This document shows, one piece after another, positions 8,240 to 20,200 of a stretch of DNA of 64,000 nt. The position numbers and the translations under genes were made by a program. Under the pieces are notes generated by a model. That model did no database searches. It saw only the letters and a list, made by a program, of their open reading frames with translations, and was not told the origin of the DNA. Positions within the stretch are counted from its first letter, which is position 1; each line of letters opens with the position of its first letter. Source of the stretch: Filimonas lacunae (GTDB lineage Bacteria; Bacteroidota; Bacteroidia; Chitinophagales; Chitinophagaceae); contig NZ_AP017422.1 of assembly GCF_002355595.1 (NCBI RefSeq), positions 1,488,001 through 1,552,000 of the forward strand, in the 5' to 3' direction.

Positions 8240-11200
8240 ATGCGCACAAGAGTAGTTTTATTATTGCTGTTTGTGTTATCGAATTTTTTACCAGCGGAGG
8301 CGCAAACTGACACAGCATTCTGGTTTGCAGCTCCACACGTTATAGGAGGCGATCGACGCGATACGCCGATATATATACGTGTAATGCCGGTAGGAATTGC
8401 TGCGACAATAAAAGTATATTGTCCTGCTAACCCTGCGTTTACACCGATAACCGCTACGATAGCCGCTGGTAGTGTAAGCAGTATACGCCTTACCGACTTT
8501 AAGTCGATGTTGGTGGATAGTGCTTCGAACACTATTTTAAACCGGGGTATTAAAATTGAAGCCTCCCAGATGATCACCGCTTATTACGATGAGTCTTCGG
8601 AACGAAATCCGGAGATTTACGCGTTAAAGGGGGTGAACTCATTGGGTACCGCTTTTTATATACCTGGTCAGCGATGGCGTTTTAACAACACGGCCGACAA
8701 TGGTACGCGTAAAGCCTATAATGCTTTTGATATCGTAGCAACGGAAGACAATACCGTAGTAACCATTACGCCATCACGTGCTATTGACGGGCATGCGGCT
8801 AACGTTGCTTTCAATGTTACTTTGAATAAAGGACAAACTTATTGTTGCCGGGCATCGGGCCAAACGGTAGATGACCACCTTGGCAGCAGTACAGTTGTTT
8901 CTAACAAACCCATTGCGGTAACAGTGGTGGATGACTTTGTGAACCTGGGAGGTTGTAGTGATGCGGGAGGGGACCAGCTGGTGCCTGTAACCATTTTTGG
9001 AACAGAGTATGCAGCTGTGCATGGTTATATTGACGAATCGCCTTACGATCGTATATGCGTAATGGCTACAGAAGATAATACAAAGGTGTATTTAAATGGT
9101 AGCACTACTGTTTGGAAAACTCTGAATAAAGGACAATCTGAAGAGTACGCCTTTAGTGGTGCGCCTGTATATATTAAGTCCGACAAAGCGGTATCTGTTA
9201 TGCACGTATCAGGTATTGGTTGTGAATTGAGTTATGCCGTGTTGCCGCCTTTGGGTGCGTGTATAGGTTCAAAAGTGGTGGGTATTGTAAGGCCAGGTAC
9301 CTATGATTGTTACCTGATGTTGTTAGTGCCGGTGAGTCCGGGCATTGAATCCAGTTTTTCTATTACCACTACAGCAGGTACTACTGCTATTGCTGCTTCT
9401 AATTTTGCCAGCATTACCGGAACCACTGCCTGGAAGTATGCGCGTGTGCCTTTAAGTACTGCCATTTATCCTAACGGATCATTTGGTAAAATCACCAGTA
9501 GTCTGAATGTAAAATTCCACGCTGGTATTATATATGGTAAAAGCGGGGTGGGAGGTAGCTATGGTTATTTCTCAAACTACGCTATTTCGCCAACGGTTAC
9601 GCCGCCTAACGATACGGTGTTTTGTAACGGAACCTATACCGGTGATCTGAAATTTACCAGTACGGTAAATAATAGTGTGTTTGAATGGGCCAATGATAAT
9701 ACCAGTATTGGGTTAGCAGCTGGCGGAACAGGTAATATACCTTCGTTTTACGCGGTAAACCCAACAGATACTATTCAGTATGCACACGTGTCGGTGGTTC
9801 CCCGGGCCAATGATTGTGATGGTATACCACGCCAGTTTACTATTGTGGTGCATCCTACTCCTAAACTAAAAGTGGCGGCTACACCTAAACCTGTGTGTGT
9901 GCCCAGCACGGTGAATATCACAGCCGACAGCATTACCGCAGGTAGCACTGCTGGTATGACGCTTTATTATTATACCAACCGCACTGCCACTACCACTGTA
10001 GCCAATCCTAAAAAAATTGCCGTAAGCGGCTGGTATTATATCCAGGGCAAAAGCGCTGCGGGATGTTTATCTAATATAGACTCTGTAAGGGTTACTATTA
10101 ATGATACGCCTACAGTAGTAATTACTAATCCGGCTGCTGTGTGTGTGGGTGAAAAAGTAGATATCACCAAACCTGCTATTGTAGCAGGAAGCACGGCGGG
10201 TATCACTTTCGGTTATTACACTGATCCTACATCGGGTGTACAATATGCCACTCCTACAGCTGCACCAGTTGGCACTTATTATATTATAGGTACCAATGCC
10301 AATGGATGTACTTCTACTCCTATGCCGGTGAAAGTGGTGGAAAAAACAAATGCCACTGCTGCGGATGTGTCTGCAACAGCGGCTGATGTGTGTATTGGAA
10401 GTAGTGCCACTTTAAAGGCAACCAGTTCGCTGGCCAATCCTACTTTTCAATGGTATAGTGACGCGGCTTTAACCAACTTACTGGCAACGGGCGCTTCTTA
10501 TAACACCCCGGCCTTAAATGCGAATACTACCTATTATATAAGTGTAAGTAATGCAGATAAGTGTGCCAACAAAGCTAATGCCGGCGGCAGTGTAGTTGCA
10601 AAAGTGAAACAGTTTGCTACTGAGGCGGATATCACTACCACCAACACCAGCATTTGTTCCGGAGCTTCGGCCACTTTATCGGTGAGCAGCGCTTTAACCT
10701 CTCCTGTGTTTAAATGGTACAGGGATAAAGGACTGACTGATTCTATTGGAACAGGCACTTCTTATACAGCTACTGCTTTAACGGCTACTACTACTTATTA
10801 TGTAACCGTAAGTAATAGCTTGAAGTGTAGTAATCAGGCCGGTGCCGGAGATTCTGTAGTAGTGACTGTGAAACCTTACGCAACCGCTGCAGATATTAAT
10901 GCCGGAGATGCTAAAGTGTGTGTGAATTCTACAGCTACCTTAACAGCCAGCAGTTCGTTGGCTTCTCCTGTTTTTAACTGGTATAGCGATGCCAGTCTTG
11001 CTACGTTTTTAGCAACTGGTGCTTCTTATACAACAGCTGCTTTGTCGGCTGATAAAACTTATTATGTAACCGTAAGCAATACAGCTACCTGTGCCAACGC
11101 GGCCAATACGGGTAAAGCGGTAGCGGTTACTGTAAAACGTTATGCCACTGCAGCCGATATCACCGCTACTGCGGAAGATATTTGTAAGGGCACTGCACCT

Positions 11201-14200
11201 GTGCTTACTGCAACCAGTTCTGTTACCGGAGCGGTGTTTAACTGGTATAGCAATGCAGCGTTGACTACTTTCCTGGGTACCGGATCGCCTTTTTCTCCTG
11301 CTGCCATCAGTGCCAATACCACTTATTATGTAAGTGTTAGTGGAACAGATGTGTGCGCCAATAAAACCAATACCGGTGCTTCTGTTACGGTGAAAGTGAA
11401 GGATTATGCCACCACTGCCGATGTAAGTGCTTCGGCACCAGCTGTTTGTTCGGGCGATGCGTCTACCATAACTGCCACCAGCAGCCTGTCGGGCGCTGTG
11501 ATTAAATGGTATAGCAACGCTGCCTTAACCGATTCTATTGCAACCGGCACCACTTATACCACTCCTGCTTTAACAGCCAACACTACTTATTATGTAAGTG
11601 TAAGCAATTCGGCTAAGTGCGCCAATCAGGCCAATGCCGGTGCATCTGCAACGGTAACTGTAAAGCCTTATGCAACTGCCGCTGATATTAATACCACCAA
11701 TGCCAGCATCTGTCCTGGTGCAACTGCTGCTGCTTTAACTGTAAGCAGCTCAACGCTTACAGGCGCCACGTTTAAGTGGTACACCGATGCTGCTTTAACC
11801 AACCAGGTGGCAACGGGCACCAGTTATACTACTCCTGCTTTAACAGCCAATACCACTTATTATGTAACGGTGAGCAGCAGTGCTAAATGTAGTAACCAGC
11901 CCGGCGCTGCCGATTCTGTGGTGGTTACCATCAAGCCAGTGGCTACCGATGGGGATATAACGGCTTCCGGCGCCAGCATTTGTTCTGGCAGTACGGCCGC
12001 TTTAACCGCCAGCAGCACAATGGCTTCACCGGTTTTCAGGTGGTACAGTGATGCTTCTTTATCTACAGCCAGTTTACTATATACCGGCGCAACTTATGGC
12101 ACGGCTGCTTTAACGGCAGATAAAACTTATTATGTAACGGTAAGTAATACGGCTACCTGTGCCAACGCGGCAAATACAGGTAAGCCTGTTACGGTTACTG
12201 TAAAGCGTTATGCTACAGCAGCTGATATTACGGCTGCTGCTGCTGATATTTGTAAGAGCACTGCTCCTACACTTACCGCAACCAGTTCTGTAACCGGTGC
12301 TGTGTTTAACTGGTATAGCAATGCAGCGTTGACTACTTTCCTGGGTACAGGATCTCCTTTTACACCTGCAGCCATCAGCGCCAATACTACTTATTATGTA
12401 AGTGTTAGCGGAACAGATGTATGTGCGAATAAAACCAATACTGGTGCTTCTGTTACGGTGAAGGTAAAAGACTATGCAACTACTGCCGATGTAAGTGCTT
12501 CGGCACCAGCTGTTTGTACAGGTGATGCTTCTACTGTAACTGCCACCAGCAGCCTGTCGGGTGCTGTGTTTAAATGGTACAGTAATGCAGCTTTAACCGA
12601 TTCTATCGGAACCGGCGCCACTTATACTACTCCTGGTTTAACAGCCAATACTACTTATTACGTAAGTGTAAGTAATTCGGCCAAATGTGCCAACCAGGCC
12701 AATGCCGGTGCATCTGCTACGGTAACTGTAAAACCTTATGCAACTACGGCAGACATTAATACCACCAATGCCAGCATTTGTTCCGGTACTACTGCGGCCT
12801 TAACTGTAAGTAGTTCAACACTTACCGGTGCCACCTTTAAATGGTACACCGATGCTGCTTTAACCAACCAGGTGGCAACCGGAACCAGTTATACTACTCC
12901 TGCTTTAACTGCTAATACTACTTATTATGTAACAGTAAGCAGCAGCGCTAAATGTAGTAACCAGCCAGGTGCTGCCGATTCTGTTGTTGTTACTATAAAA
13001 CCATTTGCTACTGCTGCGGATATTACCGCTTCGGGAGCCAGCATCTGTTCGGGCAGCACGGCAACTTTAACTGCCGCCAGCACACTTACGTCACCTGTTT
13101 ACAAGTGGTATAGTGATGCTTCTTTATCTACTGCCAGTTTATTGTACACCGGAGCAAGCTATACTACTGCTGCTTTAACCGCTAACCGTACTTATTATGT
13201 AACCGTAAGTGGTACGGAAATGTGTGCGAACGTAACCAGCACAGGCAAAGCGGTAGATGTTATTGTAAAACGCTATGCTACTGCGGCGGATATTACTGCC
13301 ACAGCTGCTGATATTTGTAAGGGAACCAGTGCTACGCTGAATGCCAGCAGCACGCTTGATAATCCTATATTTAACTGGTATACCAATGCAACGCTTACCA
13401 GCCTGTTAGGTACCGGTGCTACTGTTACTACTCCGGCTTTATCGGCCAATACCACCTATTATGTTACCGTAAGCAATGCGGATGTATGTAGTAACAAAAG
13501 TGGTGCAGCAGCTACGGTAACGGTGATTACCAAAGATTATGCAGTAGCGGCAGATATTACTGCTACCGCTACTGATGTGTGTTCCGGAAATGCTTCGGTA
13601 TTAAGTGCGAAAAGTTCACTGGCTTCACCAGTGTTTACCTGGTATTCCAATGCAGCTTTAACCGATTCTATTGGAACCGGTGCTACTTATACTACTGCCG
13701 CTTTAACTGCTGCACAGACCTATTATGTAAAAGTGAGCAGTACTGCCAAGTGTGATAATAAAGCCAATGCCGGTGCTTTAGTAACCGTAAAAGTAAAACC
13801 ATATGCTACCGCTGCTAACATTACAGCTACCGGTGCAACGGTTTGTATGGACACAAAAGCTACTTTATCTGCCAGCAGTAACCTGAGCAGTGCTACTATC
13901 AAGTGGTACCGTGATGCTGCTTTAACGGATTCAGTAGGAACAGGTGCCAGCTTTGTTACTCCTGTGCTGAAGGGTGACAGTACCTATTATATAAGTGTAA
14001 GCAATGCCAATACCTGTGGCAACCTTGCCAATACAGGTGCGGTGGCAGTGGCTAAGGTGTTACCTTATGCAACTGCTGCTGATATTACAGCCAACCCGGC
14101 AGAAATTTGTAAGAATACTACTGCTGTGTTATCTGCCAGCAGCACACTTACCAATGCAGTTTACAAATGGTACAGCAATGCAGCCTTAACCACCCTGGTG

Positions 14201-17200
14201 GCTACAAATGCTACTTATACTACTCCTGTATTATCTGGCAACACTACTTATTATGTAAGTGTAAGCGGTGCCGAGAAGTGTGCCAACCTGGCCAATAATG
14301 GTACTGCTGTAACTGTGAAAGTGAAAGATTATGCGGTGGCAGGTGATATTACTGCTATACCTGATACTATTTGTTCCGGTGGTACTGCGGTGCTTTCTGC
14401 CAGCAGTTCACTGAATTCTCCGCTTATTAAATGGTATAAGAGCGCAACCTTGACCGATTCTGTTGGTGTTGGTGAAACCTTTACGGTTTCGGGTCTTACT
14501 GCTACTACTACCTATTATGTAGGTGTAAGCAACGCAGATAAGTGTGCTAATTTATCCGGCAATGGTAAGGCGGTACAGGTAAAAGTAAACAGTTTTGCTA
14601 TTGCTGCGGATGTAACTGCTACAGTGGCGGATATTTGTACAGGAAGCAATGCACTGATTACTGCAAAAAGCACCCTGGCCAATCCAACCTTTACCTGGTA
14701 TCGTAATGCTGCATTAACGGATTCTATCGGAACCGGTGCTACTTATACTACTTCCGCGTTAACTGCCAATACCACTTATTATGTAAGTGTGACCAACGTT
14801 GATAAATGTAACAACCTGGCTAATACCGGCAGAGCGGTAACGGTAACCGTAAAAGAATATGCTACTCCAGCCAATATCTCTATTGCACCTGTTGAAGTTT
14901 GTGAAGGCACAAAAGCTGCTATCACTGCTACCAGCAATTTAACGGGTGTAACATTTAAGTGGTATCGCGATGCTGCTTTAACCGATTCGGTAGGAGTAGG
15001 GGCGAAGTATATCACCAACGTGCTGAATGCAGACAGTACTTATTATGTAAGTGTAAGCAATACCAGCGTATGTAGCAACCAGGCCGGTAACGGAGCTGCT
15101 GTAACTGTTAAAGTGAAAAAGTATGCTACTGCTGCCGATATTACTGCTACGGCTGAGGATATTTGTAAAGGCACCATTGCTAAACTTACTGCTACCAGCA
15201 GTTTAGCGGGCGCCAGCTTTAAATGGTTCAGTAATGCCACCATGACAGTTCAGGTAGGAATTGGTGATACGTATGTTACTTCTGCGCTGAACGTGAATAC
15301 TACTTATTATGTAAGTGTAAGCAATGCTGATAAGTGTAGTAATCTGGCCAATACAGGTGCAGTAGTAACTGTGAAGGTAAAACCTTACGCTACTGCGGCC
15401 GATGCTATTACTACACCTGATACCGTTTGTACAGGTAGTACAGCGGTGGTAAGTGCTGCCAGCAGCCTGTCTTCGGCAATGTTTACCTGGTACAGCAATG
15501 CTGCGTTAACGGATTCTATCGGAACCGGTGCTACCTATAGTACTCCTGCACTTACCGGCAACACTACTTATTATGTAAGTGTAAGCAATGCTGATAAATG
15601 TTATAACCTGGCTAATACAGGCACGCCGGTAGTTGTAAAAGTAAACCCATATGCTACTGCTACAGATGTTGTGGCTACCGCCAGTGATATTTGTACTGGC
15701 AGCACAGCTGTGTTAAAGGCTACCAGTGCTTTAGCCGGTGCTGCATTTACGTGGTACACCGATGCAGCTTTAACCGATTCTGTGGGAACGGGTGCCTCTT
15801 ATACTACGTCTGTGTTAACCGCAGGTACTGCTTACTATGTGAGTGTGCGCAATGTGAACAAGTGTAGCAACCTGGCTAATACGGGAGGTGTAGTAACTGT
15901 AAAAGTAAAAGAGTATGCTACTGCGGCAGATGTAACGGTAACCAGTGCAGCTATTTGTACGGGTTCTGCTACTGTGCTGAGAGCTACCAGCAGTTTATCT
16001 GCTCCTACTTTTAAATGGTATACCAACGCAGCTTTAACCGATTCGGTGGGTATTGGTGCTACTTATACAACACCTGTGCTTACTACCAGCAAAAACTACT
16101 ATGTAAGTGTAAGCAACGCAGATAAGTGTAAGAATGAGGCGAATGCGGGTGCTGTTGCGGAAGTGAAGGTGAAACCTTATGCTACTTCGGCAGATGTAAC
16201 GGCTGTTACTGACACGGTTTGTACGGGTAGCGCTGCTACGCTTACTGCCAGCAGCAGTTTAGATGCTCCAACGTTTAAGTGGTATAAGAGTGCCGGCTTA
16301 GCCGATTCTGTGGAAACCGGTGCTGTTTTTGTAACACCTGCACTTACCAGTGATGCTATTTATTATGTAAGTGTAAGCAATGCGGATAAATGTAATAACC
16401 AGGCCACTAAAGCTACTCCGGTAATAGTAAAGGTGAATGCCTATGCTACTGCGGCTAACATCACCGTAACAACAGATACTGTTTGTACAGGCTCATCTGC
16501 TGTTTTATCTGCTAACAGTACGCTGGTTAACCCAACCTTTACCTGGTACAGTAATGCTGCTTTAACCGATTCGGTTGCCAGCGGTGCTACTTACAATTCT
16601 CCTGTGCTTACCGCAGGTACTACTTATTATGTAAGTGTAAGTAATATTGACAGATGTAATAACCTGGCCAACACCGGTAAGCCGGTAGTGGTAAAGGTGA
16701 ATGAATATGCTACTTCGGCTGATGTAAATGCTACCGCTGCAGATATTTGTACAGGAAGCCAGGCGGTAGTGAAAGCTACCAGCAGCCTTGCCAATCCTGC
16801 TTTTACCTGGTACAGCGATGCTGCTTTATCTGATTCTATTGGTACGGGTGCTACTTATACCAGCCCTGTACTTTCTGCCGGCATCACTTATTATGTAAGT
16901 GTGCGCAACGTGGATAAATGTAATAATCAGGCCAATGCAGGCACTCCGGTAACGGTAAAAGTGAAGGAGTATGCCACGGCGACTGATGTAACTGCCCTGC
17001 CAGATACTATCTGTACCGGCAGCAAGGCTACGCTTACGGCTACCAGCAGCCTGGCTAATGCCAGTTTTAACTGGTATACCGATGCAGCTTTAAGCAACAG
17101 AGTGTTTACCGGTGCTACTTATATTACTCCGGTACTTACTGCAGGAACTACTTATTATGTAAGTGTGAATAATGCGGATAAATGTAATAACCTGCCTAAT

Positions 17201-20200
17201 ACAGCACTGGCTGTTGCGGTGAAGGTGAATACTTATGCGGTGGCAGTGGATGTAGTAGCGGCCAATGATACGATCTGTAAAGGTACTACTGCTACGCTTA
17301 CGGCCAGCAGTGCACTGGATGCGGCTGTGTTTACCTGGTATACTAATGCAGGATTAACCGATTCTGTAGGTACCGGTGCTACTTACACCACACCGGTATT
17401 AACGGCTGGCACTGTTTATTATATAGGTGTAAGTAATTACGATAAGTGCCGCAACCTGGCTAATACAGGAAAAGTGGTACTGGTAAAGGTGAACGAATAT
17501 GCTACCAGCGCAAATGTAAGCGCGAGTGCAGCGGATATTTGTACCGGTAGCCAGGCTATTGTAAAAGCTACCAGTAACCTTGCCAACCCAACCTTTACCT
17601 GGTACAGGGATGCTGCTTTAACCGATTCTATTACCACCGGCGCTACCTATACTACGCCTGTATTAACAGCAGGTACTACTTACTATGTAAGTGTAAGTAA
17701 TATTGACAGGTGTAACAACCTGGCCAATGCCGGAACTGCTGTTGCAGTAAAAGTGAAAGAATTTGCTACTACTGCTGATGTAAGTGTGGTTACAGATACG
17801 GTTTGTAAGAATACGCAGGCTACACTTACTGCTTCAAGCAGTTTGACAAGTCCCATCTTTAAATGGTACAGCAATGCTGCACTAACTGATTCGGTGGGTA
17901 CTGGTGCTACTTATGTAACTCCTGTACTGAGTAATGAAACCACTTACTATGTAAGTGTAGGCAATGCTGATAAGTGTAATAACCTGGCTAATGCCGGTGC
18001 TGTTGCTGTGGTAAAAGTGAATGAATATGCGGTTGCTGCCGATATTACGGTGGCTGCTGATACGGTTTGTAAAGGCGCTGCTGCTGTGTTAACAGCTACC
18101 AGCAACCTGGCCAACCCTGCCTTTACCTGGTACAGTAACGCTGCCTTAACCAATGTAGTGGGTACCGGTGCCACTTATACCACGCCTGTACTTGCCAGCA
18201 ACACTACTTATTATGTAAGTGTAAGCAATGTTGATAAATGTAAAAACCTGGCCAATAGTGGAGCATCGGTTGTTGTAAAAGTGAATGAATTTGCTACTGC
18301 TGCTGATATTGCAGTAGTTGCAGATACGGTTTGTACAGGAAGTGCGGCTACTTTAATTGCCAGCAGCACACTGGCTGCACCGGTGTTTACCTGGTATGGC
18401 AATGCTGCCCTGACAGACTCTGTAGGTGCGGGACCAGTTTATAACACTCCTGTGTTAGCTGCCGGTACCACCTACTATGTAAGTGTTAAAAACCTGGATA
18501 AGTGTAACAACCTGGCCAATACAGGTAAACCAGTTGTGGTGAAGGTGAATGAATATGCTACCGGCGCTGATGTAAGTGCCCTGGCTGATACCATTTGTAC
18601 AGGAAGTACTGCTACGGTGAAAGCCAGCAGCAGCCTGGGCAACCCCACCTTTACCTGGTACAGCAATGCTGCACTGACTGATTCTGTAGCTACGGGTGTT
18701 ACCTATACCACACCTGTGCTTACTGCGGGCACTACTTATTATGTAAGTGTGCGCAACGTGGATAAATGTAATAACCTGCCTAATACCGGAACAGCAGTTA
18801 CGGTGAAAGTGAAAGAATATGCTACCACAGCTGATGTAAATGCTTTACCGGATACTATTTGTACAGGTAATACGGCTACTTTAACGGCTGCTACCAGCCT
18901 GCCTGCTGCTACTATTAAATGGTACAGCAACGCAGCACTGACTAACCAGGTGGGAGTGGGGGTTACCTATGTAACTCCGGCCTTAACGGCTAACACTACT
19001 TACTATGTTAGCGTAAGTAACGTTGATAAGTGTAATAACCAGGCCAATGCTGCTACAGTAGTGGATGTAAGGGTGAACAGCTACGCTACCGGTGCAGACC
19101 TGAAGGTAGTAACGGATACTACCTGTAAGGGTGCTACTGCTACGTTAACGGCATCGAGCAGCCTGGCTAATCCAACGTTTACCTGGTATACAGATGCAGC
19201 ACTGACCAATGCGGTTGGTACAGGGGCAAGCTTTACAACCCCTGCACTGGCTACGCACGCTATCTATTATGTAAGTGTAAGCAATATTGACAAGTGTAAT
19301 AACAAAGCGAATACGGGAGTTACAGCTATTGTGAAAGTGAACGATTATGCTACTGCTGCCAACGTAAGTGTTGCGCCAGACAGCATCTGTACCGGAAGCA
19401 GCGCTACCCTTACCGCTAAGAGCAACTTACCAGGGGCTGCCTTTAAGTGGTACAGCAATGCAGCCTTAACCAACCTGTTGGCTGAGGGCGCTACTTATAC
19501 TACTCCTGTGCTTACGGCCAATGCTACTTACTATGTAAGTGTAAGTAACGATCAGCTTTGTTTCAATGAAGCGAATAGAGGCGGTGTTGCCCAGGTGGTG
19601 GTAAAAGAATATGCGACCAGCGCAAACATAGCTGTAAAAGATACTACGGTATGTAGCGGCACCAGCGCGGCATTAACGGCTACCAGCACAGGTGTACAAA
19701 ACCCTGTTTATACCTGGTATTTGCAACCAGGCGGCCAGCCGCTGCAAAGTAGCACCAGCGAGGTATATAATACCGGTGCTATTACTGCTGCTACTACTTA
19801 CTATGTAACGGTGAAAGGAACGAATTTGTGTGAAATTGCGGCAGTAGCTGCGAAACCGGCTAATGTGGGTATAAAAACCTTGCCTGTAATTACTACTCAG
19901 CCTAAAGGGGTAAGCAGCATTTGTGAGGGACGTGCTACCGGCTTTAGTTTAGTAGCTACGGGTGATAATATTAAATATCAGTGGCAGGTGAATGATAACA
20001 AGGGCGGTGGCTTTGTGAATATAGCAGGTGCTACTTCTTCTTCTATCACACTGCCTGTTGTAACGCTGGACATGAGCGGTTATCAATACAGGTGTGTGGT
20101 AAGCAATGATTGTGCGGAGGTATTCTCTAACGCTATCGTACTTACTGTAAATGCCGCACCGAAAATCATCAGCGATCCTAAAGATGCCATTGTGTGTGAA

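Noticed and set aside
10534-18930. Many minus-strand open frames of 60-83 codons, many at multiples of about 264 bases, inside the Ig array
   Set aside because: They repeat with the period of the coding units and arise from the biased composition of the plus-strand modules. They have no start signals or family resemblance.
10352-19882. Regular repeats that might suggest a CRISPR or satellite array
   Set aside because: Units are 264-270 bases, fully in frame and coding, without the short repeat/unique spacer pattern of CRISPR.
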